64,000 bases of DNA from Ectobacillus sp042610425 (GCF_042610425.1 NZ_JBGJZM010000005.1:1-64000); one strand, 5' to 3'; positions 35,566 to 45,221 are shown, numbered from the stretch's first letter. The notes: generated by a model from the sequence alone, not told the origin. Numbers and translations: made by a program.

Positions 35566-36351
35566 ATGGGTTTATTATATGACGGTGTAACTATTTTACG
35601 TTATGACGAAACTTTTGCAGGACAACGAAAGCTATTATCTCATTCTCACGAAGATATTGATCTACAAAATCTTCAGCATGTTAACTTATACTGCGCAAAG
35701 GATTCCCTAAAGAGAATCCAAAAAGCGCTCACAAAAAGACGAAAGAAAGGCATTACCTTTATCGGAAGCGGAAACTATCACTATACAACATTTCTATTAT
35801 TACAAGAAATTCAAAACCCGTTTACTCTTATTCTATTCGATCATCATACTGATCTTGGTTTTACTACTGAATCGATTATTTCATGCGGTTCTTGGGTATC
35901 GTTTGCCTTACGATATATTCCCATGCTAAAGCATGTTGTCATCATTGGGCCTCAGGCTCAAACAACACCGCTTCAACATTCATCAAAGGTAACCATTTTA
36001 CCCTATCAGAAGAACCACCCCTATTCGTATAAGACCATTCTATCGAATATTCCTACCGATACCGTATATGTAAGTATAGATAAAGACATATTAGATCCTT
36101 CGGTTGCGGTTACAAACTGGGATCAAGGGGATATGGACGTGCGTACGCTCATTGTATACTTACAAAGCATTTTCACCTATGAAAATGTGTATGGTATAGA
36201 CGTTTGCGGAGAACTACCGCCTTCCCCTGTCTTATCGTTTCAACAAACCTATCAGCAATCCGTTCAAAAAAATGAATCGGTTAATCTAAAACTACTGCAA
36301 GCAGTTGCACGTTCACGCTCAAACGCAGCGCACACAAAACATCTTGCGTAA
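35566..36351 (+). CDS. Arginase-fold (ureohydrolase superfamily) protein
   Basis: 261 aa. The metal-ligand series of arginases and agmatinases is recognisable: a histidine in GSGNYHY (usually GGDHS), FDHHTD (usually DAHxD) and a perfect SIDKDILDP, followed by GIDVCGE. All metal ligands seem present, but the first two motifs deviate, so the substrate may not be arginine or agmatine. The start is the ATG at 35566, nine bases after AAGGAG; an ATG touching that site is rejected. Single gene ending at a strong terminator. Confidence 0.8.
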   Translation: MGLLYDGVTILRYDETFAGQRKLLSHSHEDIDLQNLQHVNLYCAKDSLKRIQKALTKRRKKGITFIGSGNYHYTTFLLLQEIQNPFTLILFDHHTDLGFTTESIISCGSWVSFALRYIPMLKHVVIIGPQAQTTPLQHSSKVTILPYQKNHPYSYKTILSNIPTDTVYVSIDKDILDPSVAVTNWDQGDMDVRTLIVYLQSIFTYENVYGIDVCGELPPSPVLSFQQTYQQSVQKNESVNLKLLQAVARSRSNAAHTKHLA

Positions 36352-36393
36352 GAAAACAAAGAACGCCCCTCTTCGGGTGCGTTCTTTGTTTTC
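36352..36393. terminator. Bidirectional terminator between convergent genes
   Basis: 15-bp perfect stem GAAAACAAAGAACGC/GCGTTCTTTGTTTTC with a 12-base loop. Confidence 0.92.
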
Positions 36394-36411
36394 CTATTTA
36401 TAAATTCAGTT

Positions 36412-37671
36412 TTAAACTGCTTTGGATTGCTTTAATTCTAGCAATGCTGCTTGTTGTTTCGATTCATCAAACTCATTTTCACTCTTTGCTACAACGATAG
36501 TAGCAATCCCATTTCCAATTAAGTTTACAATGGCACGTGCCTCTGACATAAAACGATCCACGCCAAGTAGTAATGCTAATCCTTCTAGCGGAATAACGTT
36601 TAGTGCAGAAAGTGTAGAAGCAAGTACGATAAATCCACCACCAGTTACGGCAGCCGCGCCCTTTGATGTTAACAGTAAGATAGCAATAATCGTAATTTGT
36701 TGACCGATGGAAAGGTTAACATGGAATACTTGTGCTAAGAAAATCGTTGCCATTGATAAGTAAATAGAAGTTCCATCTAGGTTAAAAGAATAACCTGTTG
36801 GAATAACTAGACTCGTTACAGATCTAGAAGCACCGAATTTCTCCATCTTTGCCATCATTCGTGGCAACACGGATTCAGATGAAGAAGTACCCAATACGAT
36901 AAGAATTTCTTCTTTAATGTAGGATAAATATTTCAATAGACTAAATTTATATATTTTTGAAATAAGGAGCAAGACAACAAACACAAATAAAAACATAGTT
37001 GCATATACACAAATCATGAGTTTACCTAGTGGAATAAGAGTATGAATACCAAATTTACCAATTGTAAACGCCATTCCTCCAAATGCACCAAGAGGAGCCA
37101 ATTTCATTACCATACCTAATATATTGAAAAACACTTTTGATAATCTTTCAAAAAAGTCGATAAGAGGTTCCCCCGTTTTGCCAAGCATTGTTATGGCTGC
37201 TCCAAAGAGGATAGAGAAAAACAAGATTTGTAGAATATCTCCTTTATCAAACGCATCAAACATATTAGATGGTACGATATGAAAAAAGAAATCCCCCCAG
37301 TTCATTGACTTACCTGTTTGTACAAAGGAGGAAACATCCCCTTTACTTAGCTTCGATGGATCGAGCCCAGAACCTGGTTTTACCAAGTTAGCAACAACAA
37401 TCCCAATAATAAGTGCAAATGTCGAAACAATCTCAAAGTATAATAGCGCTTTTCCGCCAACACGACCCACTTTCTTCATACTTCCCATATTCGCAATACC
37501 AAGTACAATCGTTAAAAAGATAATTGGTGCAATGACCATTTTGATTGCATTAATGAAGGTTTCCCCAATTACCTTCATCTGTTGTCCCACGGTTGGCCAA
37601 AGTACCCCTACGGTAATACCTAGAATAATAGCAATTGCCACTTGAAACGTTAGATTCTTAATAACTCTCAT
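36412..37671 (-). CDS. dctP: C4-dicarboxylate/proton symporter (DctA type)
   Basis: 419 aa, DAACS family. It has the serine-rich GTSSSESVLPRMM, the GYSFNLDGTSIYLSMA motif and the C-terminal GVDRFMSEARAIVNLIGNG. These favour the dicarboxylate branch over glutamate carriers. Imports succinate, fumarate and malate. The start is the ATG at 37671 after GGAGGAGAGTCGTTC. A consensus cre box lies 40 bases upstream; no DctS/DctR pair is adjacent. Confidence 0.9.
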   Translation of the reverse strand: MRVIKNLTFQVAIAIILGITVGVLWPTVGQQMKVIGETFINAIKMVIAPIIFLTIVLGIANMGSMKKVGRVGGKALLYFEIVSTFALIIGIVVANLVKPGSGLDPSKLSKGDVSSFVQTGKSMNWGDFFFHIVPSNMFDAFDKGDILQILFFSILFGAAITMLGKTGEPLIDFFERLSKVFFNILGMVMKLAPLGAFGGMAFTIGKFGIHTLIPLGKLMICVYATMFLFVFVVLLLISKIYKFSLLKYLSYIKEEILIVLGTSSSESVLPRMMAKMEKFGASRSVTSLVIPTGYSFNLDGTSIYLSMATIFLAQVFHVNLSIGQQITIIAILLLTSKGAAAVTGGGFIVLASTLSALNVIPLEGLALLLGVDRFMSEARAIVNLIGNGIATIVVAKSENEFDESKQQAALLELKQSKAV

Positions 37672-37711
37672 GAACGACTCTCCTCCAAAGTTAAATTGCA
37701 TCTCCTGTTTT

Positions 37712-37725
37712 TGAAAACGGTTACA
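37712..37725. promoter_or_regulatory. cre box (CcpA site) upstream of dctP
   Basis: TGAAAACGGTTACA matches the consensus TGWAANCGNTNWCA at every fixed position and lies 40 bases before the dctP start. It predicts glucose repression of dicarboxylate uptake. Confidence 0.8.
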
Positions 37726-37924
37726 TTTATCCCCAATTAAAACGAAACTTGTAATAGGTTATACTAATTTCCTACAAATGTTATAGAACAGCCGAAATAG
37801 TATAGCTTATTTATGTATTTTTCTATTAATAATATATCATAATTAAATGTAAAGCTATTTTCATGCTATGTCAATATAGAATTAATCATATCAATTAAAT
37901 TTCTCTCGGTAAGGGCAAATTAAA

Positions 37925-37956
37925 AATCAGACGACAGTTTTCACCATCGTCTGATT
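37925..37956 (-). terminator. Terminator of the acx operon
   Basis: 10-bp stem AATCAGACGA/TCGTCTGATT and a minus-strand TTTTTAATTT tail, right after acxC. Confidence 0.87.
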
Positions 37957-37963
37957 CCTATTC

Positions 37964-38464
37964 TTATTTCGCCTGTGGAAGGGGCATTTTTAACCATTCA
38001 CTATAAAAAGCATCAATATCAGGTTCGAAATCCTTTAAGATTGGATACCAAGGTGTGACAGCTTCTACTTCGAGCTGCGTGGCACATTCAGGGCAGTAGT
38101 ACTCACGAATAACCTGCCATTCTGGATCAGGGGCAAGCATCTTCGGGTATAATTCTGCCATTTTTTCCGGGGTATCTCGTACGTAAATCAAGGAATGAAG
38201 CTTCCAGTTGTCTTTCGCATCACAGAATTCATGACCACAATCACACTTTACAATTCTATCCCCGTTTTTCTTCTGAACAATATACAGGTGAAGCCCTGCT
38301 GGAAGAAGAATTGGATCATTCCATGGTACTCGTTCCTGAAGAATACTGATGTACGTTTTAAACCGGTCGAAATCTTTAAAATTTGAAAGCATCTCTTTTA
38401 ACTTGTAAAAATCAATCGTCCCATCCACTAGCTCTTCTATGGTTTTACGATCGTATTGTGTCAT
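37964..38464 (-). CDS. acxC: Acetone carboxylase gamma subunit
   Basis: 166 aa (about 19.6 kDa), the expected size for the gamma subunit of acetone carboxylase. Two cysteine pairs (KCDCGHEFC near 75 and YYCPEC near 125) form a probable metal site. The enzyme converts acetone, bicarbonate and ATP to acetoacetate as an alpha2-beta2-gamma2 complex. Last gene of the acxABC operon. Confidence 0.92.
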   Translation of the reverse strand: MTQYDRKTIEELVDGTIDFYKLKEMLSNFKDFDRFKTYISILQERVPWNDPILLPAGLHLYIVQKKNGDRIVKCDCGHEFCDAKDNWKLHSLIYVRDTPEKMAELYPKMLAPDPEWQVIREYYCPECATQLEVEAVTPWYPILKDFEPDIDAFYSEWLKMPLPQAK

Positions 38465-38483
38465 GTTTTCACCCCATTCAACA

Positions 38484-40763
38484 TTATTTGTTGTTGCGTT
38501 TGATTTTCGCCCCGAATACTGGCATTTCTAGCTCATCCTCCGTCAAGTCCCATTCGTTCGGTACATTCCAAAACTCTTTAAACTCGTTCAAAAAGCTTTC
38601 GCTAAGTGCAAAGCTACCTGCGTACATATGACGCACCTGTACTTTCGCATCTTTGGCCACGATTGCTTCTCTCTCTTGCTCCATCCACTTCTTAGTAGTT
38701 GTGCCTCGAGTAAGTCGCTCTTTTCTAATTTCCTTGCGGCGACTTTCCGTTGCTTGTTCATCGACAACGTACGTGCCCTTTTCGTTCTTGCTCACAACGG
38801 CTCCGTACACATTCTCTGCATAGCGAACTAGAATGTGACCGTCATTTAAATCGTCTTCAATCATCTTTGGCTTACGCTCAAGCGGATCTCCGAATCCAGG
38901 GCCCCCACGAAGGTAGTTTAAATACAGATCGTAATCCTTAAAAATGGTTTCCGTCGTAATAGATTGCTTATCACGGATAACCTCTTCTGCTTCCATTAAT
39001 GTCTCATATTCTGGATTATCAGGATCGATATCTCCCCCTGTTGGGATTGGCAATCCCTTTTCAATCCGTTCTTTGATGTTCGTACCATGAGCTTCATAAC
39101 GATATCCGGATGCTGCCGGATATCCCCCCATTAACCCACAGTCACTTGACATATACCCGTTACCCATAAAGAACATGGTCCAGTCCTTCGCCCCGTATAC
39201 CATTCGGAGTGTCTCGTATCCACTGCCACCACGATATTTCCCATAACCTGCTGTATTCGGCTTAATGCTCCGTCCTAAATAAAGGAGCGGTTCTGCTAAT
39301 TCCCAAATTTCCATATCACCCATATCGCCTTCAGGATTCCAAATCGCTGCCGCATGGCTAATACCATCTTTCACTGCACTTGCTCCAACGCCTTCTGCTG
39401 CTGATTCAAAGCTGTTCACAGCATGGTTTTCATTAAATTGATTGTATCCCCCGCCCTGTAGCCAGTTAGATGTATTCGCATTTCCAGCGTTCACTTCTTC
39501 CAAATAACCACGGGCAAAATAGTTACGACTAAGAGCACGCCACAAAGGGCTCCAAGCAGAAACAAGGAAATGCCATGCATAACTGTGGGCTGTACGAATA
39601 TCATCTGGATTTAACCAGGAACCATAAGGAAGATCAAAGCTACTAGCATATAGTGCACCATCATTAACACGATCATTTGGAATAAGCGTCTGTGACATCA
39701 TGACCCAAATTCCACTCGTAATTGCGACAGGTGTTGCATTATAACTATGCCATCCCCATCTGTTTACACCCTCAAAATTGATTTGAAATTGCCCATCTTT
39801 ATGAACTGTAAGTTCAGTAGGTGCATGCATAATGGTATTGACGCGTGCGTAAGGAGGCACATCGAGATTTTCATATGGTACGTCAACAAATGAAACCTGG
39901 CGATATTTCCCCGGAATCAGCAATGTTTTCACCTGATTCACAAAACCGCGGCGGCCATCCTCAATTACTTCGCGAATAAATTGCTTATATGTGTCAGTGC
40001 CTTCCTCTTTGATAATATCAAGAACAAGGTCCCTAATCATATGACAGCCGGCAATACGCGTCCGTTCATCTAGCAGCCAATACTTTGTTGTTCGGACAGA
40101 ACGTTGACTCTCAATTAACCAGTCCTTTAACAACGTATCTGCTTTCCCAATTTTTCGGCAAGCAATTTGGTAACCGTCGTCATAGCGAGTAACCGGACCC
40201 ACCGTCATACTACCTGGTGCCGTTGCTCCAACGTCAATTACATGGGTTACTCCACCAACCCAACCAATTAGCTCTTCTTCGTGAAAAATAGGTACAATTG
40301 TATGGACATCACATGGATGAACATTTCCTATCTGGCAGTCATTGTTACAAAAGATATCTCCATCCTCAATTCCTGGATTTGTTTCATAATCATTTTTAAT
40401 CATGTATTTAATGGCTGCACCCATCGTACCAACGTGAATGATAATTCCAGTAGATGTTACAACCGAGTCTGCATCAGGCGTATATAATGTAAAGCATAAT
40501 TCTCCCTCTTGCTCAACAATAGGGGAGGCTGCTACTTTTTTTGCCGTTTCTCTAGCATGCACGACCCCTCCGCGCAGCTTCGAAAAAATCTTTTCATACC
40601 GAATCGGATCCGTTTCTTTGAGCGGCAGCGTTTGGAGTCCTGCGTAATGACCGGTAGAACGGCTAATCTCATCAATTTCACTGCGCATTTGCTTCAAAGT
40701 TTTTCCGTCCCAGCCAATGTTCTTGCGTCCCTTCAGACCTTTATCCGTTAGTTTCATATCCAT
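38484..40763 (-). CDS. acxB: Acetone carboxylase alpha subunit (HyuB-like)
   Basis: 759 aa (about 85 kDa), N-methylhydantoinase B fold. Segments such as DIFCNNDCQIGNVHPCDVHT and TVGPVTRYDDGYQ are characteristic of the acetone carboxylase alpha chain, the manganese-containing subunit. It lies 14 bases downstream of acxA and 20 bases upstream of acxC. The presence of the gamma gene separates this operon from ordinary hydantoinase or 5-oxoprolinase operons, which lack it. Confidence 0.92.
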   Translation of the reverse strand: MDMKLTDKGLKGRKNIGWDGKTLKQMRSEIDEISRSTGHYAGLQTLPLKETDPIRYEKIFSKLRGGVVHARETAKKVAASPIVEQEGELCFTLYTPDADSVVTSTGIIIHVGTMGAAIKYMIKNDYETNPGIEDGDIFCNNDCQIGNVHPCDVHTIVPIFHEEELIGWVGGVTHVIDVGATAPGSMTVGPVTRYDDGYQIACRKIGKADTLLKDWLIESQRSVRTTKYWLLDERTRIAGCHMIRDLVLDIIKEEGTDTYKQFIREVIEDGRRGFVNQVKTLLIPGKYRQVSFVDVPYENLDVPPYARVNTIMHAPTELTVHKDGQFQINFEGVNRWGWHSYNATPVAITSGIWVMMSQTLIPNDRVNDGALYASSFDLPYGSWLNPDDIRTAHSYAWHFLVSAWSPLWRALSRNYFARGYLEEVNAGNANTSNWLQGGGYNQFNENHAVNSFESAAEGVGASAVKDGISHAAAIWNPEGDMGDMEIWELAEPLLYLGRSIKPNTAGYGKYRGGSGYETLRMVYGAKDWTMFFMGNGYMSSDCGLMGGYPAASGYRYEAHGTNIKERIEKGLPIPTGGDIDPDNPEYETLMEAEEVIRDKQSITTETIFKDYDLYLNYLRGGPGFGDPLERKPKMIEDDLNDGHILVRYAENVYGAVVSKNEKGTYVVDEQATESRRKEIRKERLTRGTTTKKWMEQEREAIVAKDAKVQVRHMYAGSFALSESFLNEFKEFWNVPNEWDLTEDELEMPVFGAKIKRNNK

Positions 40764-40777
40764 AACCTCCTTTTACA

Positions 40778-42925
40778 TTAAAGTTCTTTCAAATGGAAAA
40801 TCCGATGTCCATCAAGATACGTTTCAAATCCAGGCGGAATAACAAACGTTGTGGCTGGAGATTCAAGAATCGCAAATGCTTGAATTCTATTACCCGGTTT
40901 CAGTTTTTCCATTTCCCAAATATCCGCCATCAACCATTCGCCTTTCCAGTACACTGGACGTTCGCCAAGGAATGCATCTTTTGGCGGTGTTTCACCTGTT
41001 AAAGGTTCTTCAGAAATTCGAGGTTTAGCCACTTCCACAACACCACGAATAATTGCTCCTGTAATACTGTAACCCAGTTCAGGCGATGTTGCTGCCTTCG
41101 CATAAACTCTCGTGTAAGTCTCTTCGAATGCCTCCACAAGTGCATCCCAATCGCTAACACTCTTAAATGATGCAATTGGTGCTTCAATTTCAAGGTCATT
41201 TAATTGTCCTTGATATTGCATACGGAAATAGAGGCGGAAATCTACATCTTTTCTATTAAACTGATTTTTCTCGAATTCACCTGCGACTTTTTCCATCAAT
41301 TCATCCCAAGCATCTTGTAATACTTTGCCGCCAATTAACTTACTTTCATCTTGTGCATCATTGTCTACATTGATATCGAGCGTTTTATCGTAGCGATATT
41401 CGAAATCAGCAGCGCCGCAACCAAATGCAGAAAATCCTGCTGCCCACGCTGGTACGAGAACCTCCTCGAAACCAAGACCCTTTGTATAGCCTGCCGTATG
41501 AAGTGGACCTCCCCCGCCATATGAGAAACAGACGTATTGAGACGGCGAATACCCTTTACCCAAAATCATTGATTCTAAATAATTACGAAGCTGCGATTCA
41601 AGCAAGTCGATGACACCGTATGCAGCGTCTTCTACCTCTAACCCGAGCGGGTCTGCAATCTGTTCTTTCACAGCTTCATAGGCGCGTTCCGGATCTAACT
41701 TAACTTCGCCGCCAAGGAAGTTATTCGGATTAATTAAACCAAGAACAACATGACAGTCAGATACCGTTACAGTATCTAATCCTCCGTCCGGATAACAAAC
41801 TCCCACTCTCGAGCCTGCACTGTCCGGTCCAAGTGTTAGCGATTTAAAGTTTGGATCGATTCTGACAAAGCTACCTGCTCCTGCTCCGACAGTATCCATT
41901 GCAACAAGTGGCAACGACAGAACCAACCTTGCCATATCCGGACTTGTGTTAATACTTAAATCGCCTTGCGTGATAAGCGCCATATCAAAACTTGTTCCGC
42001 CAATATCTGAGCATGCAATATTGCGAATACCAAGATGTTCACCAAGGTATTTCGCGCCAATTACTCCCCCAATTGGACCTGAAACAAGCGTTCTTGCTAG
42101 TTCATTTGCATGTGTACTAATCGTCCCACCATGACTAGCCATAACACGAAGATCAAAATCTGCTCCGTGATCTCTTAACATCGTATCGATTTTTGCCAAT
42201 GTCTCGCGAGACGGATCGGCTGCATAGGCTTCGATAATCGTTGTATTTGTACGATGAGACTCTTTTCTCACTGGATAATAATCAACGGAAGCAAAAACCG
42301 GTATATCTTTCCCAACCTTTTGTAAAGTAGCGATTGCAATATCTCTAATTTTTCGTTCATGAACAGGATATTTATATGAATGGAGCAAGCTGATAACAAT
42401 TGCTTCCACATCTTGCTCTAACAGTTCTAAAATGGCTGGTTCCACCTCATGTTCATAAAGCGGAATAATGACGTTTCCAAATAAATCCACTCTTTCCGTA
42501 ATGCCCTTTGTACATTCTCTTGACACAAGTGGGGGGTCGAAGCGATGCGTATTTAAATGTAACCGATCAGAATACGAATAGCCTAGATAAGCCTGAATGG
42601 CCCGGCCCATCCGATGAAAGTCTTCCATCCCTTTATTAACGATCAACCCGACTCGGCGGCCATTTCTTGATACTAGGCGATTTAGCATGGCTGTTCCAGA
42701 ATATACACCAGCAAGTAGTTTTGGAAACTCTTCTTCTACTGTCGAGTCCCAGTAAGTGAGGGCATCTCTAGCAGAGTTAAGAAGACCAATGGATTCATCT
42801 TGCGGCGTCGATTGTGCCTTTCCAACGACAAAGTCTCCTTTGTCATCAATGATGAACGTATCGGTCATCGTTCCTCCGGCGTCTATAGCAAGTATTTGCG
42901 CCTTTCTGGTTGTATCTGTTTTCAT
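40778..42925 (-). CDS. acxA: Acetone carboxylase beta subunit (HyuA-like)
   Basis: 715 aa (about 78 kDa), ASKHA-type ATPase fold of the hydantoinase A family. Phosphate-binding motifs are AIDAGGTMTDTF at residues 13-24 and CSDIGGTSFDMAL near residue 310. This subunit uses ATP to activate acetone and bicarbonate. The start is the ATG at 42925 after AAAGGGGAGAAGGGA, 37 bases downstream of the predicted sigma-54 start site; an ATG at 42976 lies upstream of that start site and cannot be on the transcript. Confidence 0.93.
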   Translation of the reverse strand: MKTDTTRKAQILAIDAGGTMTDTFIIDDKGDFVVGKAQSTPQDESIGLLNSARDALTYWDSTVEEEFPKLLAGVYSGTAMLNRLVSRNGRRVGLIVNKGMEDFHRMGRAIQAYLGYSYSDRLHLNTHRFDPPLVSRECTKGITERVDLFGNVIIPLYEHEVEPAILELLEQDVEAIVISLLHSYKYPVHERKIRDIAIATLQKVGKDIPVFASVDYYPVRKESHRTNTTIIEAYAADPSRETLAKIDTMLRDHGADFDLRVMASHGGTISTHANELARTLVSGPIGGVIGAKYLGEHLGIRNIACSDIGGTSFDMALITQGDLSINTSPDMARLVLSLPLVAMDTVGAGAGSFVRIDPNFKSLTLGPDSAGSRVGVCYPDGGLDTVTVSDCHVVLGLINPNNFLGGEVKLDPERAYEAVKEQIADPLGLEVEDAAYGVIDLLESQLRNYLESMILGKGYSPSQYVCFSYGGGGPLHTAGYTKGLGFEEVLVPAWAAGFSAFGCGAADFEYRYDKTLDINVDNDAQDESKLIGGKVLQDAWDELMEKVAGEFEKNQFNRKDVDFRLYFRMQYQGQLNDLEIEAPIASFKSVSDWDALVEAFEETYTRVYAKAATSPELGYSITGAIIRGVVEVAKPRISEEPLTGETPPKDAFLGERPVYWKGEWLMADIWEMEKLKPGNRIQAFAILESPATTFVIPPGFETYLDGHRIFHLKEL

Positions 42926-42971
42926 TCCCTTCTCCCCTTTCAAACTATATTTCGTACTCATCTTTTTATAT

Positions 42972-42987
42972 AGCAAGTACTGTGCCA
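42972..42987 (-). promoter_or_regulatory. Sigma-54 (SigL) promoter of acxABC
   Basis: The minus strand reads TGGCACAGTACTTGCT, matching the -24/-12 consensus (GG and GC ten bases apart) almost perfectly. Transcription should begin near 42960. The gene for an AcoR-like sigma-54 activator diverges from it. Confidence 0.92.
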
Positions 42988-43047
42988 GTTTTCTAGACTT
43001 TCAAAATACCAATATGACTTGGTATTTTCTAAGAAGGAAACTATGTA

Positions 43048-43096
43048 GTTGTAGCGAATTACTACAACTGTATCGCTACGGATGTTGCACGCAACA
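43048..43096. promoter_or_regulatory. Two palindromes, likely activator binding sites
   Basis: GTTGTAG-N7-CTACAAC at 43048-43068 and TGTTGCACGCAACA at 43083-43096. They lie about 90-135 bases upstream of the acx start site, the usual place for upstream activating sequences of a sigma-54 activator, and also near the activator's own start at 43155. Confidence 0.55.
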
Positions 43097-43154
43097 GTTT
43101 AACGTGAAAAGTAAACGGTAGAATGTTCTTATCGATTGCTAAAGGGGGAAACCA

Positions 43155-45143
43155 ATGAAAAATCCTTATATATCTATTTTCTCTACCTACGATTTGCCCA
43201 GTAAAGCACAGGAATTAGGAGCAATGTGGGAGTTATTTGTTACGAAGTTGGGAGAAGATGCGATAGTAGAAAAAGTGAGGACAAATATTTTTCATTCTTG
43301 GAAACGTTGTCAGGAAACAGGTGTTAACCCTTCACAATTACAAACAAAGCTCGCATTATCAGATTACGAATTAAACCTGTTACTAAAAAAATCTGAACTC
43401 TATCAAATTGCCCGTCCTATTATCGATGATTTATTTCATAAGATGACGGGTACCGGCTATATGATCTCGTTGTCTGATCAAAATGGTCGTATTATTTATT
43501 TGAAAGGCGATTCCACTACTACCCGCGAAGCCGAAAAAATGAATTTCGCATCCGGAATGGACTGGAGTGAACATACCGCAGGTACAAATGCAATTGGTAC
43601 AAGTATTGTTACAAAAAAACCGATTCAGATTTTTTCCGCCGAACACTACTGTCAAGGATGCCATCAATGGACATGCTCCTCCGCTCCCATCACTCATCCC
43701 TTTACGAAAGAAATCATTGGTGCAATAGACTTCACAGGACTTTGGAATCATGCCCAGCCTCATACGTTAGGACTAGCAATATCTATAGCACAAGTTATTG
43801 AAGCACAGCTTACGCAAATTTATGTTAAAATAAACAGCTATTTAACTGAAATTTTTTTTCGTGAAAGCAGTAAGTGGAAAACCGAACATATTCTTGTGCT
43901 TAACCGTGCCCTGCTTGTTGTACAATGCAGTCAAAAACTAACAGAACAATTTAATCTGTCAGCCGAATTGAAAATATCCGAATATCCCCAGTTTACTTGT
44001 CTAGTAAGTGAACTGGAATTACTATCAAATGTTTCAGGCCGAAACCGGAACGAAAACGAATTGACAATTCAAGGTTTCCATATAAAGGATATAAATCGAA
44101 TTTATTATTTGGACACTTTTGTCGGCTATACGATCGTTTTTAAAGACAATAAAAATAAAGAAAAAGCTCCTTCCGCAGTCATTCCACAAGAGGGACCTTG
44201 GACAGAAGTTATTGGAACATCAATAAACTTCACAGCGGCTTTATATAAATGTCATAAAGCTTCTGTATCAAACGTTCCCATTCTTCTATTAGGAGAAAGC
44301 GGAACCGGAAAAGAGAAAATTGCACAAACCATACATAAATCAAGTAACAGATGTAACAAACCATTTATAGCTATTAACTGTGGTGCCATCCAAAAAGAAC
44401 TAATAGGAAGTGAATTATTTGGATACGAGCGCGGAACCTTTACCGGGGGCATAACAGGAGGGAAAAAGGGAAAATTCGAAGAAGCGAACGAAGGTACTTT
44501 ATTTTTAGATGAGATCGGGGAAATGCCGCTCGACTTACAAGTACATTTACTAAGGGTGCTACAAGAAAAAGAAGTGACAAGATTAGGATCATCTCAGCCT
44601 ATTTCTGTAAATGTACGAATTATCGCTGCAACAAACAAAAATTTATACGAACTATGTAAAAAAGGGCTATTTCGAGAAGATTTGTTTTTTAGACTAAATG
44701 TCGTTACAGTTACCATTCCCCCGCTCCGTGAACGAAGGGATGATATTACGCTACTAACAGAATACTTTTTAAAACAGCTTTCTACCCTATATGAGAAGAA
44801 TCCGATTACCCTTTCCGAACATACTCGATCCTATCTTTTGGCATACAATTGGCCTGGTAACATTAGAGAACTTCAAAATGCGCTTGAACATGCTGTTATT
44901 TTCAGCGATTCCTCTGTTATTGAATTACGTGACTTGCCATCTTACTTATTTGAAAATGAAAAGAACTTCTCCCTAGACAGCAACCAAATGGAATTATCTT
45001 TACTCGAAGCAAAAGAGCAAAACATACTCATCAAACTTTTGAAAGAAACGGACTGGAATATATCAGCAGTCGCTAAAAAAATGAACATAGCAAGAACAAC
45101 CTTGTATCGGAAGATTAAAAAATATAAGTTGCAACAAAACTAA
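43155..45143 (+). CDS. AcoR/AcxR-like sigma-54 transcription activator
   Basis: 662 aa. An N-terminal sensory region (residues 1-320) includes a GAF-like domain with the cysteine-rich EHYCQGCHQWTCSSAPI. The AAA+ domain follows, with Walker A GESGTGKE near 380 and Walker B GTLFLDEIGE near 450. A Fis-type helix-turn-helix (NISAVAKKMNIARTTLYRK) ends the protein. The sigma-54 contact loop reads GTFTGG instead of GAFTGA. It diverges from acxABC, whose promoter is sigma-54 type, so acetone or a derivative is the likely inducer. Confidence 0.9.
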   Translation: MKNPYISIFSTYDLPSKAQELGAMWELFVTKLGEDAIVEKVRTNIFHSWKRCQETGVNPSQLQTKLALSDYELNLLLKKSELYQIARPIIDDLFHKMTGTGYMISLSDQNGRIIYLKGDSTTTREAEKMNFASGMDWSEHTAGTNAIGTSIVTKKPIQIFSAEHYCQGCHQWTCSSAPITHPFTKEIIGAIDFTGLWNHAQPHTLGLAISIAQVIEAQLTQIYVKINSYLTEIFFRESSKWKTEHILVLNRALLVVQCSQKLTEQFNLSAELKISEYPQFTCLVSELELLSNVSGRNRNENELTIQGFHIKDINRIYYLDTFVGYTIVFKDNKNKEKAPSAVIPQEGPWTEVIGTSINFTAALYKCHKASVSNVPILLLGESGTGKEKIAQTIHKSSNRCNKPFIAINCGAIQKELIGSELFGYERGTFTGGITGGKKGKFEEANEGTLFLDEIGEMPLDLQVHLLRVLQEKEVTRLGSSQPISVNVRIIAATNKNLYELCKKGLFREDLFFRLNVVTVTIPPLRERRDDITLLTEYFLKQLSTLYEKNPITLSEHTRSYLLAYNWPGNIRELQNALEHAVIFSDSSVIELRDLPSYLFENEKNFSLDSNQMELSLLEAKEQNILIKLLKETDWNISAVAKKMNIARTTLYRKIKKYKLQQN

Positions 45144-45177
45144 AAGCAATTACCTGAAAACAAGTTCATGGATTTTT

Positions 45178-45221
45178 TATCCTGTAGTTTCTAGAAAGAT
45201 ATCTATGGTAGCTATTTTTAC
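45178..45221 (-). pseudogene. Remnant of a kipR-like IclR gene, 3' end
   Basis: The minus strand encodes VKIATIDIFLE, matching VKTAAMDISLK at the C-terminus of the intact kipR at 53.1 kb, with many identical bases. It lies about 35 bases beyond the activator stop, the same spacing as in the other copy. Nothing of the upstream part of the gene remains. Confidence 0.7.

Noticed and set aside
38484..42925. Hydantoinase (hyuA/hyuB) or 5-oxoprolinase
   Set aside because: Subunit sizes fit acetone carboxylase and a gamma-subunit gene follows, which those enzymes do not have.
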